Counted from the stretch's first letter, positions 24,051-32,658 are shown. The stretch is 64,000 nt of DNA from Kutzneria sp. CA-103260 (GCF_018263855.1 NZ_CP073318.1:7192001-7256000); one strand, 5' to 3'. Notes: generated from the sequence alone by a model not told the origin. Numbers and translations are program-made.

Positions 24051-24137
24051 CCACTCACCTCCGCGTACCCCCAGTTGGCAGCTTCAGATAACGATACGGT
24101 GCCGGATGGCCGGTTGACTGCCGTTGTGAGATGTGGA

Positions 24138-25001
24138 TCAGTTCTTGGCCTGCGGCAGCCTCGCCTTCCGGCCCCCGCCGCGGGCCGAGGGCGGCGGCAC
24201 CATCGGCCCGATGTCCCCGTCCGGGGCCTCGTCGAGGTCCACGATCACCGGCGCGTGGTCGCTGGGCCCGGTCCCCTTGCGGGCCTGCCGGTCCACCCAG
24301 GCCGCCCGCACCCGCCCGGCCACCGGGGCCGAGGCCAGCACCAGGTCGATACGCATGCCCAGATCCTGGTGGAACATGCCGGCCCGGTAGTCCCAGTAGG
24401 AGAACACCCGCTCGGTCGGCCAGCGCTCGCGGACCACATCGTGCAGGCCCAGTTCCAGCAGCGAATCGAGGGCGGCCCGCTCCGGCTCGGTCACGTGCGT
24501 GTGGCCCACGAACGCCGCCGGGTCGAACACGTCAGCGTCGGTTGGCGCGATGTTGACGTCGCCGCACAGCACCGCGTCGGCCGGCCCGGACGCCGCCACC
24601 TCGCGTAGCGCCGCCAGCCAGGCCAGCTTGTACCGGTAGTGGTCGGAGTCCGGCTCACGGCCGTTGGGCACGTAGAGCGAGTGCACCCGGACGCCACCGC
24701 AGGTGGCCGCGACCGCACGGGCCTCCTGGTGCGGGAAGCCCGGCGCGCCAGCCAACCCCACCGTCACGTCGTCGAGGCCGACCCGGGACAGCACCGCCAC
24801 CCCGTTCCACCGCGGCTCCCCCACCACGGCCGCCTCGTACCCGCGCTGCCCCAACTCCTCGCCGAGCAGCGCCGTGAACGCCTCCTCCGACAGCTTGGTC
24901 TCCTGGAGACACACCACGTCCGGCCGCCGCTCGTCCAACCACGGCAGCAGCCTCGGCAGCCGCTGCTTCACCGAGTTCACGTTCCACGTCGCCACTCGCA
25001 C
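24138..25001 (-). CDS. xth: Exodeoxyribonuclease III
   Basis: 287 residues from the GTG at 24999-25001; a second GTG lies six bases inside. The AP-endonuclease/exonuclease fold is clear: VATWNVNSVKQRLPRLLPWL, CLQETKL (metal-binding Glu), NGVAVLSR, YVPNGR, CGDVNIAPTDADV, and GPSDHAPVIVD (catalytic Asp-His pair). It repairs abasic sites and degrades one strand of double-stranded DNA. The C terminus ends with a Lys/Arg-rich tail (GGGRKARLPQAKN). A copy of the dispersed palindrome lies just upstream of the start. It lies 87 bases upstream of the kinase on the same strand. Confidence 0.94.
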   Translation of the reverse strand: MRVATWNVNSVKQRLPRLLPWLDERRPDVVCLQETKLSEEAFTALLGEELGQRGYEAAVVGEPRWNGVAVLSRVGLDDVTVGLAGAPGFPHQEARAVAATCGGVRVHSLYVPNGREPDSDHYRYKLAWLAALREVAASGPADAVLCGDVNIAPTDADVFDPAAFVGHTHVTEPERAALDSLLELGLHDVVRERWPTERVFSYWDYRAGMFHQDLGMRIDLVLASAPVAGRVRAAWVDRQARKGTGPSDHAPVIVDLDEAPDGDIGPMVPPPSARGGGRKARLPQAKN

Positions 25002-25039
25002 CCCACCACCGTAACCACCACCCCCGACAGCCGCCGTGA

Positions 25040-25100
25040 TTCGCCACGTGCGCTTCCCATGTGGCACCTGGGCGCAAGCGAAGAGCGCGCATGTGGCGAA
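25040..25100. repeat. Dispersed palindromic intergenic repeat, copy 2
   Basis: Ends TTCGCCACGTGCGC ... GCGCATGTGGCGAA are inverted, with the core GTGGCACCTGGGCGCAAG shared with the copy at 2362-2419. It occupies the gap between the exonuclease III start and the end of the next minus-strand gene. Confidence 0.7.
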
Positions 25101-25112
25101 ACCCGCCGGGGG

Positions 25113-26006
25113 TTAGACGGGCCATTCCCAGCGGGCGCCGTAGGCCAGACCGGGAGTCAGCTGGTGGAACCGCACATGCACCTCCCCGGCCCGGTCCACC
25201 GCCTGCTCGCGGCCGTCGCGCGGCGGGTTCTCCCCCGGCGTCCCGTGCAGCGCGAACACTGTCGGCGGCCGGCCGTCGCGGCGGAACCGCAGCCGCAGGT
25301 CGAACCGTTCGCACGGCCGCTTCGGCACACACAGCAGGTACTGCTGCATCGCCTGCCGGGGCGGGAGCCGGAACCGCACCGCGAGGTCGTGCCGCTCCTC
25401 CTTGGCCACCGGTGTCGGCAGGGCCAGCGTGAAGCCGGCCGGATCGTCGGCGATCAGGGTCCCGCCGTAGAGCACCTGCACGTCGGACTGCCCCAGCGGG
25501 ATCGGCGCGACCAGCTCCACCTCACGCAGGTCGTCCTGTTCGGCCACGATCCGTCGCTGTTCCAACACCTCCGGCCGGTCCTGGTCCAGCGCCACGGCCA
25601 CGCTGAGCTCAGCAGTGCGCCAGCCGCCGAACCAGTTACCGTCCCCGGCGGCCAACTCGGCGACCTGGTTGATCGCCTCGTCCACCCGCCGGCGGACCGT
25701 CCGCTCGTCCCGTTCCAGCTGGATCGCCGCCCAGCGCACCCGCTCCTGGTAGAGCGCCTGCTTGGCGTCGCGTTCGATGGCGAACGCGACCAGCGTGACC
25801 AGCCGCAGGTCCTCAGGCAGCTGCTCGGCCAGCTCGATCAGGCGGACGGTCAGCTTGCGCCGCACCGCGACCGGCCCGTCGCCCGCGTCGATGTCGCACG
25901 CCGCGCGCACCGCCGGACCGACCCGCTGCTGGATTCCGCCGGCCAGCACGCCCCTCCCCTTGCGCAGTCGCTTCAGCTCGCGCACGAGCTCCAGGTGCCC
26001 GTTCAT
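25113..26006 (-). CDS. Protein of unknown function coupled to a vWA protein
   Basis: 297 residues from the ATG at 26004-26006, with GGGGAGGCGG upstream. Its start overlaps the stop of the vWA gene (ATGA), so they are made together. Residues 1-125 are helical and basic and include a helix-turn-helix-like stretch (LVAFAIERDAKQALYQERVRWAAIQLERDERTVRRRVDEAINQVAEL). Residues 130-297 look beta-rich (ALDQDRPEVLEQRRIVAEQDDLREVELVAP, GTLIADDPAGFTLALP). I recognise no family. A sigma-like or DNA/effector-binding N terminus joined to a beta domain fits an adaptor in a vWA-linked sensory complex, but that is inference. Confidence 0.75.
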   Translation of the reverse strand: MNGHLELVRELKRLRKGRGVLAGGIQQRVGPAVRAACDIDAGDGPVAVRRKLTVRLIELAEQLPEDLRLVTLVAFAIERDAKQALYQERVRWAAIQLERDERTVRRRVDEAINQVAELAAGDGNWFGGWRTAELSVAVALDQDRPEVLEQRRIVAEQDDLREVELVAPIPLGQSDVQVLYGGTLIADDPAGFTLALPTPVAKEERHDLAVRFRLPPRQAMQQYLLCVPKRPCERFDLRLRFRRDGRPPTVFALHGTPGENPPRDGREQAVDRAGEVHVRFHQLTPGLAYGARWEWPV

Positions 26007-26617
26007 CGATCCGCCTCCCCTAAGACGTCCCCGTTCCCGGACAGGGTCGGGCGCGCGAGTGGACCAGAAGTGGACACGGCGTGGATGAGCACACTGGCGC
26101 TCAGCGCCGCGCCCATCCGCACGCCGCCGAGGAACACCCGGCCCGTCCCAATCCGGGTGAGGGTGTCCCGGTCGGCCGCGCCCACCCCGAAGGCGATCAT
26201 CTCGGGGTTGCCCGGCCAGGCCGGGTCGGTGAGCGCGGCCAGCGCCGCCGGCCAGGCCAGCGGGTCGGTCGGCCGGCCGTCGGAGGCGAAGAACACGATC
26301 GGCCGCCGATGTCCGTTGAGAACGTTCACGTCCCGCTCGATGGTGACGCGCAGCAACTCGAACACAGGCCCGAAATTCGTGCCGGCGCAGGGAATTCGCT
26401 CGGCCAGGTCGACGAGTTCGGCCGCCGGCCGCAGCGGCTGCTGCACCCGGGGCGTCGGCCCGACGACGATCACGCACACGCGGATCCGTGCGGCGGCAAC
26501 CGGATCCGCGTGCAACGCGCCGCGGAATTCCCGTAACCCGGCGCGCAGATCGCCGATGTAGTCGGTCATGGACGGGGAAAAGTCACACACCACGTAGCAG
26601 GGCAGCACAGGCTCCAC
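26003..26617 (-). CDS. von Willebrand factor type A domain protein
   Basis: 204 residues if the start is the GTG at 26615-26617; no strong ribosome site is visible, and starts further upstream would run into the divergent regulator. The MIDAS metal-binding motif DFSPSM (DxSxS) is near residue 12, with the threonine in CAGTNFGPVF and the later ASDGRPTD strand. This places it among cytoplasmic vWA domains that bind proteins via a metal ion, like those of TerY or MoxR systems. It overlaps the unknown-function gene downstream and is divergent from the BTAD regulator, 120 bases away. Confidence 0.85.
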   Translation of the reverse strand: MEPVLPCYVVCDFSPSMTDYIGDLRAGLREFRGALHADPVAAARIRVCVIVVGPTPRVQQPLRPAAELVDLAERIPCAGTNFGPVFELLRVTIERDVNVLNGHRRPIVFFASDGRPTDPLAWPAALAALTDPAWPGNPEMIAFGVGAADRDTLTRIGTGRVFLGGVRMGAALSASVLIHAVSTSGPLARPTLSGNGDVLGEADR

Positions 26618-26737
26618 GGCGGCAGCGTGCCCGGCGGGCGTCGACAGATCGTGGATCGAACGATGAAAGCGCGGGTACCCGGACGGGCGCTTGCGCCACC
26701 GCCGCACGGATATCAAGCTCGGACGCCGGGAGGCCGC

Positions 26738-29599
26738 GTGGAGTTTCGGATGCTGGGGCCACTGGAGGCATGGCACGGCGGCGCGCCGGTGCCGCTCGGT
26801 GACCAACAGCAGCGGTTCATCCTGGTTGTGTTGCTGCTGCACGTCAATCGGCCGATCTCGCCGGAGCGGCTGACCGAGGTCGTGTGGCCCGACCAGCCGG
26901 AGCGCCGATCCCTTGTTCGGGGATACATCAACAAGCTGCGCATAGCCTTCCGCGACGCGGACGCCGCGATCGAGACCACTCCCACCGGTTACGTGCTGCG
27001 CGTCGACGAGGACCAGCTGGACGTCGCGCGATTCGACCGGCTGCGCGAGGAATCGCTGCGCACCAGCGACAAACGCCGTCAGATCGAGTTGCTGCGCGAA
27101 GCCGTCGATCTCCGGCGTGGACCGTTCCTTGAGGACATCGACATCGACCGGGTTGGTGGGGCCGAGGTGGTGTCGCCGGAGGCGGCGTACTCCGACGCGG
27201 TCGGTGATCTGGCCGAGCTGGAGCTGGCCGTGGGCGATCACCGCTCCGCGCGGGACCGGCTTCGCCGGGCGGTACGGCAGGATCCGGCCCGACAGAAGTA
27301 CGCCGAGCTGCTCATGCGGGCACTGCTCGCGGGCGGTGACAATGTGGAGGCTGTCCGCATTTTCCGGGAGACAAGCGACGCGCTGGCCGAGTACAACATG
27401 GAGCCGGGCACCGCGCTGCGCAATCTGGCCGCGCGGGCCGAACGTGGCGAGCCCGCCAGCTCGCTCCCGTCGCGCCCGGGGATGTTCACCGGGCGGGTCA
27501 AGGAACTCGACGTGATCACCGGCCTCGACGGACGGGCGGTATGGGTGAGTGGCGCGCCGGGCTCGGGCAAGACCGGGCTGGCGATCGAGGCTGCGTACCG
27601 GCTGCGGGACCGCTTTCCCGACGGCCAGTTCCTGGTCCGGCTCAACGGCTTCACCCCGAACGTGGTGCCAATGGCCGGGTCCGAGGCGCTCACCCGGCTA
27701 CTGCTCGAACTCGGTGTGCCGCCCGAGCAGATCCCGACCACGGAGAGCCGCAAAGCCGCGCTGTACCAGACGAAGCTGTACGGCACCAGGACCTTGGTGG
27801 TGTTGGACAACGCTTTCTCGCCGGAGCAGGTCCGGGCGTTGCTGCCGGCGGCGGAGGGCTGCCTGGCCATCGTCACCAGCCGGCGGATGGGCGATCCGGA
27901 CACCGGCGAGCCGGTCCGGCTTTCCCCGCTGCCGGCCGATGATGCCGCCGCGCTGTTCCGGGTGCTGACCGGCCCACACCGGGTTCGCGGCAAGTCGGCC
28001 GAGGTGGCCGAGGTGGTCCGACGGTGCGGGTGTCTGCCGGTGCAGATCCAGGTGGCGGCCGCGCTGTTCCGCCGGCACGACCAGTGGTCGCTGGAACACC
28101 TGCTGGGACAGCTGGACGACCTGTCCGGGCCGGCCGCCTTACAGGCCTCCTATCAGCAGCTGGACCTGGTGCAGCAGAACACTTTCCGCTTGTTCGGGCA
28201 CGTCCCGGGGGCGGATCTCCATGTGACCGGCGCGGCGGCGCTGGTCGACAGCGACGTCGCCTGGGCTCGCGCCGTGCTCGACACGCTGCACGAAGTGTGC
28301 CTGCTGGAGGAGATCGCCCCGGACCGGTATCAGATGCTGGATCCGCTCAAGGAGTTCGCTGCGGCGTTGCCGCAGCACACCTCGGACGCTTTGCTGCGGC
28401 TACTGGACTTCTACCTCGTGACGCTGGCCGGCGCGGCGGCTGTCGGCTACCCATTCGACCAACTGCCCACTGTGGACTTACGGGCGCCGGCCGCACCGAC
28501 CTTCGACGATCCGGATGCCGCGGTGGCCTGGATTGCCGCCGAACGAGCCAACCTGGTCGCGGCGATCCGTTACGCCGCGACCAATGGCGAGCCCGAGCAC
28601 GCGTGGCGGCTGGCCGTGTTGATGTGGCGGTACTTCAACACGACCAACCGCTTGGAGGACTGGGTCGACACGTTGGAGCAGGCCCGGGAGATCGTGCGGG
28701 ACAACGACCACGGGCAGGCTCACGTGTTGCTCCGGCTGGCCACCGCGCATGACCGGCTCGGCCGGCTGACCGAGGCGCGGGCGCTGGCCGAGCAGGCGTT
28801 GCCGAAGTGGACTCGACTGGGCGACGCACGGGGTGAGGCCGCCACGCTGTGCGCCATCGCCATCCCCGCCATGGAGCTCGGCGAGCACGAGTTCGCCATC
28901 ACGCAGTTCGAGGCAGCGCTGGAGAAGTACGAACAGTGCGACGATGTGCGCGGACAGGCCCATGCGCTGGGCATGTTGGGCTATCTCAACGGAATCCGCG
29001 GCAGGCCGCAGGTGGCGCTGCGCCACCACCTGGCCGCGGCGCCCATGCTCCGTGAGATCAACCACCCGGGTTTGGCCCACGCCCTGAACAATCTCGGTGC
29101 CGTCCAGCTGGACCTCGGGCTGCTCGCCGAGGCCATGGCCAGCCACACGGAGGCGTATGAGCACGCGGACGAGGTGGACGATCGCTGCGCGGCAGCCTAT
29201 GCGTTGAACAACATCGGCAACGTCTACCGCGCGCAGGGGCAACTGGCCGAGGCGGAGCACTTTCAGACGCGCGCGAAGGTCACGGCCGCCGAGGTGAACG
29301 ACGTCGACCTGCGCACACAGCTGTATCACGATCGCGGCGCCACCGCGCTGGCCGGCCGCAAGCTGGCCGATGCCCTCCGGATGTTCGAGGCGGCGCTGGA
29401 TCTGGCCATCGGCACGGGAAACCGTCTCTACCAGGCCCATGCCCACCATGGCGTGGCGCAAACCCTCCATGCGCTGGGAAAACACGCGGACGCCGGGGCG
29501 CACTGGGACGTGGCCGAGGCCCAGTTCACCGAGTTGGATCAGCCGGAGGCCGAAGCCGTTCGCGCCGAACGGGCCGGTCTGGAGTGTGACCGCCGCTAG
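26738..29599 (+). CDS. BTAD/SARP-type regulator with NB-ARC ATPase and TPR repeats (AfsR-like)
   Basis: 953 residues. The GTG at 26738 follows GGGAGG and gives the standard N terminus VEFRMLGPLEAWHGGAPVPLG; an in-frame start at 26627 is rejected. Residues 1-90 are the OmpR-like DNA-binding domain, about 95-245 the BTAD domain, and 265-560 an NB-ARC/STAND ATPase with P-loop GAPGSGKT (272-279) and VVLDNAF Walker B. About 600-950 are tetratricopeptide repeats (LNNLGAVQLDLGLLAEAMASHTEAYEHA and similar). Such proteins act as ATP-gated transcription activators, often of secondary metabolism. The vWA gene pair is divergent from it and may be a target. Its stop overlaps that of the XRE gene in CTAG. 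Confidence 0.93.
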   Translation: MEFRMLGPLEAWHGGAPVPLGDQQQRFILVVLLLHVNRPISPERLTEVVWPDQPERRSLVRGYINKLRIAFRDADAAIETTPTGYVLRVDEDQLDVARFDRLREESLRTSDKRRQIELLREAVDLRRGPFLEDIDIDRVGGAEVVSPEAAYSDAVGDLAELELAVGDHRSARDRLRRAVRQDPARQKYAELLMRALLAGGDNVEAVRIFRETSDALAEYNMEPGTALRNLAARAERGEPASSLPSRPGMFTGRVKELDVITGLDGRAVWVSGAPGSGKTGLAIEAAYRLRDRFPDGQFLVRLNGFTPNVVPMAGSEALTRLLLELGVPPEQIPTTESRKAALYQTKLYGTRTLVVLDNAFSPEQVRALLPAAEGCLAIVTSRRMGDPDTGEPVRLSPLPADDAAALFRVLTGPHRVRGKSAEVAEVVRRCGCLPVQIQVAAALFRRHDQWSLEHLLGQLDDLSGPAALQASYQQLDLVQQNTFRLFGHVPGADLHVTGAAALVDSDVAWARAVLDTLHEVCLLEEIAPDRYQMLDPLKEFAAALPQHTSDALLRLLDFYLVTLAGAAAVGYPFDQLPTVDLRAPAAPTFDDPDAAVAWIAAERANLVAAIRYAATNGEPEHAWRLAVLMWRYFNTTNRLEDWVDTLEQAREIVRDNDHGQAHVLLRLATAHDRLGRLTEARALAEQALPKWTRLGDARGEAATLCAIAIPAMELGEHEFAITQFEAALEKYEQCDDVRGQAHALGMLGYLNGIRGRPQVALRHHLAAAPMLREINHPGLAHALNNLGAVQLDLGLLAEAMASHTEAYEHADEVDDRCAAAYALNNIGNVYRAQGQLAEAEHFQTRAKVTAAEVNDVDLRTQLYHDRGATALAGRKLADALRMFEAALDLAIGTGNRLYQAHAHHGVAQTLHALGKHADAGAHWDVAEAQFTELDQPEAEAVRAERAGLECDRR

Positions 29600-30774
29600 C
29601 GCCGATGCAGAACTCGGTTCAGCGACGGGGAAATCTCCCGCACGGTGCGGTGACCGCGCCAGCGGTGCAGGGTTCGCGCCAGGTCCCGGAGGTCCATCCG
29701 CACGGTCGCCGAGTCGACGTGTGCCGCGTCGTCCAACGTCTCCGCCAGGGTCAGGCAGCTCTGGTCGATCTCGCCGGCCAGGGCGTAGGCCAGCGAGCGG
29801 CGAGTGCCGAACCGGGCCCGGGACCGGCGGGATCCGTCCGGCAATCGGGTCAGTTCGAGGTCGAGGAGCTCAGCCGCCTCGACCGCCCGGCCCAGGTCGC
29901 ACAGCGCCCATCCGCGAGCCAGCCCGATCGGATCCGGCGCGGTGGAGCCGAGAACGGGATACTTCGCACCGTCTGATCTGGACTGGTCGAACAGTTCGAC
30001 CGCTCGGTCCATGGCCCGCTCACAGGCGTCACGGTCACCGGCGATCGCATGTCCTTGCGCCTCACGGCGAAGCGCCAGTCCCAGGGTGCGCGCGGTCGGC
30101 CGGCCGACTCGTTGTGCCTGCTGGGCAAGGTCGATCGTGCTCTTCGGGTCCTGTCGGTACAGGGCAAGACCGGCCTCGCGCACGAACGCGTAGCTCTCGA
30201 TCTCGCGATCTCCGCCGGCCAGCGCCAGCTCCGAGGCTTGCCGGGTCCAGGCCAGCGCCCCCGGCTCGTCGCCGGCCTCCTGACTCATCCAGCCGATGTA
30301 CTCGGCGATCCGTGCGCCGAGCAGCAGCAGTCGCGGCCGGATCGGCTCGGGGTTCTCGCGGGCCAGCGCCACCACCGTGTTCACCTGGGCCCGCAACGAT
30401 TCCAGCACCACCACCGGGCTGGTCCGCATGCCCAGGGCCTGCAGGTTCTCGAACGCGGCCCGCATGCCGGCCAGCACCGACTCGTCCAGCGCCGGCCGCG
30501 GCCCGCCGGCCAGCGCCAGGCCGACCATCGTGCCGGCGGCCAGCACCTGCCGCCGGTCCAGGGTGCGGACCGAGCGGGCCGCCTCGATCAGCCGGCCGCC
30601 CGCGTCCAGCGCGTGGTCGCAGAGCTTGGCCATGGTCGAGTTGGGCGGCTTCAGCCCGTTCTCGATCTTGCTGAGATAACCCTTGCTGTAGTTGACCCGC
30701 CGGGCCAGCTCGCCCATCGAGAGACCAGCCAGTTCGCGGCATTCACGCAGCAGCGCACCAAATGATTCGGTCAT
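29596..30774 (-). CDS. XRE-family regulator with C-terminal helical repeats
   Basis: 392 residues from the ATG at 30772-30774 after GGGGAGGCG. Residues 1-60 form the Cro/C1-type helix-turn-helix (SFGALLRECRELAGLSMGELARRVNYSKGYLSKIENGLKPPN). The rest, after a hydrophobic Ala/Gly stretch (VLAAGTMVGLALAGG), is alpha-helical with TPR-like pairs (AWTRQASELALAGGDREIESYAFVREAGLALYRQ). This architecture is common in actinomycetes; some members sense peptides. The stop (complement of 29596-29598) lies in the same CTAG as the BTAD stop. A 58-residue secreted-type peptide gene lies on the same strand downstream of a different promoter, beyond a hairpin at 30813-30855. Confidence 0.9.
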   Translation of the reverse strand: MTESFGALLRECRELAGLSMGELARRVNYSKGYLSKIENGLKPPNSTMAKLCDHALDAGGRLIEAARSVRTLDRRQVLAAGTMVGLALAGGPRPALDESVLAGMRAAFENLQALGMRTSPVVVLESLRAQVNTVVALARENPEPIRPRLLLLGARIAEYIGWMSQEAGDEPGALAWTRQASELALAGGDREIESYAFVREAGLALYRQDPKSTIDLAQQAQRVGRPTARTLGLALRREAQGHAIAGDRDACERAMDRAVELFDQSRSDGAKYPVLGSTAPDPIGLARGWALCDLGRAVEAAELLDLELTRLPDGSRRSRARFGTRRSLAYALAGEIDQSCLTLAETLDDAAHVDSATVRMDLRDLARTLHRWRGHRTVREISPSLNRVLHRR

Positions 30775-30812
30775 CGGCGCCTCCCCTGACGACTGCCGCC
30801 GATTACACCACG

Positions 30813-30855
30813 ATCGCCCGGCCGGCCGCGACCATTTCCCGGCCGGCCGGGCGAT
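30813..30855 (-). terminator. Strong hairpin terminator
   Basis: A perfect 16-bp GC-rich stem (ATCGCCCGGCCGGCCG, 30813-30828, with its complement at 30840-30855) and an 11-base loop. It begins nine bases after the small peptide gene stop and shields the XRE gene downstream from read-through. Confidence 0.7.
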
Positions 30856-30863
30856 TTCCGTGG

Positions 30864-31040
30864 TCAGCCGTGCCAGGGGTTGCCGCCGTCGGTGGTGGCG
30901 CTGGTCGTGGTGGGCGGCGGGGTCGGGTCGTCGCCGGCCAGGTGCCGGACCGAGCCGCTGGCCGGCGAGCCGAAGACGATGCACAGCGCGACCACGGCCG
31001 CGCCGGCGACCGCGAGCAGACGTGCCAGAGAAGTGGACAT
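30864..31040 (-). CDS. Small exported or membrane-anchored peptide, 58 residues
   Basis: The ATG at 31038-31040 follows GAGGGG. MSTSLARLLAVAGAAVVALC then IVFGSPASGS is a signal peptide or anchor (residues 1-30), followed by a short Asp/Pro/Thr-rich tail ending GGNPWHG. No domain is recognisable. It lies between two hairpins (30813-30855 and 31136-31174), so it is probably its own transcript. It lies directly upstream of an XRE regulator of the type that sometimes responds to small peptides; a signalling role is speculative. Confidence 0.7.
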   Translation of the reverse strand: MSTSLARLLAVAGAAVVALCIVFGSPASGSVRHLAGDDPTPPPTTTSATTDGGNPWHG

Positions 31041-31135
31041 GATGAATCCCCTCGAATGATGTGACCGGGCATTTCCGCCGGGATTTCCGGCGCCCACACC
31101 AAGGATTCATCGACCAGAAAACGACAACAATGAGG

Positions 31136-31174
31136 TGACCGTTTCCCGTCCCAGCGGGAAACGGGAAACGGTCA
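31136..31174 (-). terminator. Strong hairpin terminator
   Basis: TGACCGTTTCCCGT (31136-31149) and ACGGGAAACGGTCA (31161-31174) form a perfect 14-bp stem with an 11-base loop, nine bases beyond the stop of the 135-residue secreted protein gene. On the minus strand it is followed by the T-rich TTGTTGTCGTTTTC. Confidence 0.75.
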
Positions 31175-31183
31175 TTCAACGGC

Positions 31184-31591
31184 TCAGACGTACGGCGGGC
31201 ACTCGGCGGTGGCCGGCAGGTCCGCGTACTTGTTCCCCTTGAGGAACACGGCGCTGACGAACCGGGGCATGCCGTCCTCCAGGCTGATCACCACCCAGAT
31301 GTCGTTGGTGATGCCGTAGGCCGTGACCGTCTCGCCGTGCTTCCAGCAGTGGCCGTAGGCGAAATCGCCGGCCTTCAGGGTGTCGACCGGGTCGATCGGG
31401 CACGTGGTGGCCGCGCAGCGCTGGCGCACGTTGACGTCGTGCCAGGCCCAGACCTTCACGTTGTCCACGAAGTCGTGCGGCCCAGCCGAATTCGGCACTG
31501 TCGGACCGGGCGCGGCTGTCGCGGTGGTCGCGCCGCCCAGCAGCGTCGCGGCCACCAGGCCCAGTCCGGCGGCGATTCTGGCGATCGTCAT
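31184..31591 (-). CDS. Small secreted protein, SH3-like, 135 residues
   Basis: The ATG at 31589-31591 follows GGGAGGA. Residues 1-27 are a signal peptide (MTIARIAAGLGLVAATLLGG...ATAA). The mature part (VWAWHDVNVRQRCAATTCPIDPVDTLKAGDFAYGHCWKHGETVTAYGITNDIWVVISL) has the spacing of bacterial SH3-like domains, which often bind cell wall. It has four cysteines, probably two disulfides, outside the cell. It is divergent from the TIR-like gene, 162 bases away, and ends at a strong terminator. Exact partner unknown. Confidence 0.82.
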   Translation of the reverse strand: MTIARIAAGLGLVAATLLGGATTATAAPGPTVPNSAGPHDFVDNVKVWAWHDVNVRQRCAATTCPIDPVDTLKAGDFAYGHCWKHGETVTAYGITNDIWVVISLEDGMPRFVSAVFLKGNKYADLPATAECPPYV

Positions 31592-31753
31592 TCGGGGTCC
31601 TCCCAGGTTGGAGTCGATCACCGTGCATGACGCCCTCCGGCCGCAGAGGGTTGCCGCACGGTCACGGTCCGCGGATCCACGGCTCGTCCACTTCCTGTCG
31701 ACATCCGGCCCGGATACTGCGCCGCACAGTTGGCCGAAATCGGGAGGTTGGTA

Positions 31754-32617
31754 GTGGACTACGACGTCGCCGTGTCGTTCGCCGAGGAGCAGCGGACCGC
31801 CGTCGGGGAGGTGGTCGAGGAGTGGCGGCAGCGCGGGCTGACCGTGCTGCACGGGCCCGACCAGACGCACGAATGGTGGTCCCACAAGGAAAGCGGCGAC
31901 CTGCCGGACGCCCGCGTCCGGTTCTTCCTGCCGTTCGTGTCGTCCGTGGACGACTTCACGGCGGCCATGCTGCGCGCGGTGAAGGCCGGGGACGAGCACG
32001 TGTTGCCGGTGCTGGTGGGCGACATCGCGGTGCCGGCCGAGCTGCTGCACCCGCACGTGGCGTACCTGTGGGATCGAGCCGAGGAGCTCACCGAGGCGCT
32101 GGCCGCCCGGGTCGAAGGGGCTTCGCTGTCGGCTCCGGTGGCGGAAATCGTCCGCAAGGCCATGGAGTTCGTGCCGGTGGCGGCCGCCGTGCCGGCCACC
32201 TTCAGCCGTTACGCCGAGCAGGACGTGGCGATGCGGTACCTGGGCGAGCAGTTCGCGGCGGCGCTGCCGGGGCTGGAGCGGCGCGGGTTCGCCGGCACCG
32301 TGCACGTCGGCGACGCACGGATCGCCGTGCGGATCGAACGGGCCGGCGACACCGTGTACGCCTTGGACATCCAGCGCGGCGGCATCGGCGGCGACGAGAC
32401 CGTGAACTTCGTGGTCGGCCGGCACGACGCCGGCAGCGCGTGCAGCAACGGCTGGGCCCGCCCGGTCTACGACCTGGACGCTGGAGCCGCTGTGCTGGAG
32501 CTGCACGACCTCTCGGTGCTGGGGCGTGGCACCGAACCCTGTTCGTACAGCCGCGAAGCGCTGTTCGCCGCGCTGTGGCAGCGAATCAACACCGTACTCG
32601 CCGCGACAGTGGGCTGA
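31754..32617 (+). CDS. TIR-like domain protein with C-terminal domain of unknown function
   Basis: 287 residues; the GTG at 31754 sits six bases after GGGAGG, and a TTG at 31730 is rejected. Residues 1-135 have the TIR order of elements: DYDVAVSFAEEQRTAVGEVVEEWRQRGLTVLHG, then VRFFLPFVSSVDDF and HVLPVLVGDIAVPAELLHPHVAYL. The W-C-x-x-E block that holds the catalytic Glu of TIR NADases is not present, so it may be a binding rather than an enzymatic TIR. Residues 145-287 (RYAEQDVAMRYLGEQFAAALPGLERRGF...) are a separate domain I do not recognise. The gene converges on the HerA-containing operon across a shared bidirectional terminator. Confidence 0.75.
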   Translation: MDYDVAVSFAEEQRTAVGEVVEEWRQRGLTVLHGPDQTHEWWSHKESGDLPDARVRFFLPFVSSVDDFTAAMLRAVKAGDEHVLPVLVGDIAVPAELLHPHVAYLWDRAEELTEALAARVEGASLSAPVAEIVRKAMEFVPVAAAVPATFSRYAEQDVAMRYLGEQFAAALPGLERRGFAGTVHVGDARIAVRIERAGDTVYALDIQRGGIGGDETVNFVVGRHDAGSACSNGWARPVYDLDAGAAVLELHDLSVLGRGTEPCSYSREALFAALWQRINTVLAATVG

Positions 32618-32624
32618 AACAGTC

Positions 32625-32657
32625 GGAAATGGGCTCCCTCGGGGGGAGCCCATTTCC
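32625..32657. terminator. Bidirectional terminator between convergent genes
   Basis: GGAAATGGGCTCCC (32625-32638) and GGGAGCCCATTTCC (32644-32657) form a perfect 14-bp stem with a five-base loop. It fills the 41-base gap between the two stop codons and would serve both strands. Confidence 0.75.
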
Positions 32658-32658
32658 G

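Noticed and set aside
26627..26737. Extended N terminus for the BTAD regulator
   Set aside because: The GTG at 26738 has GGGAGG and gives the family's standard start; the extension is basic and lacks a site.
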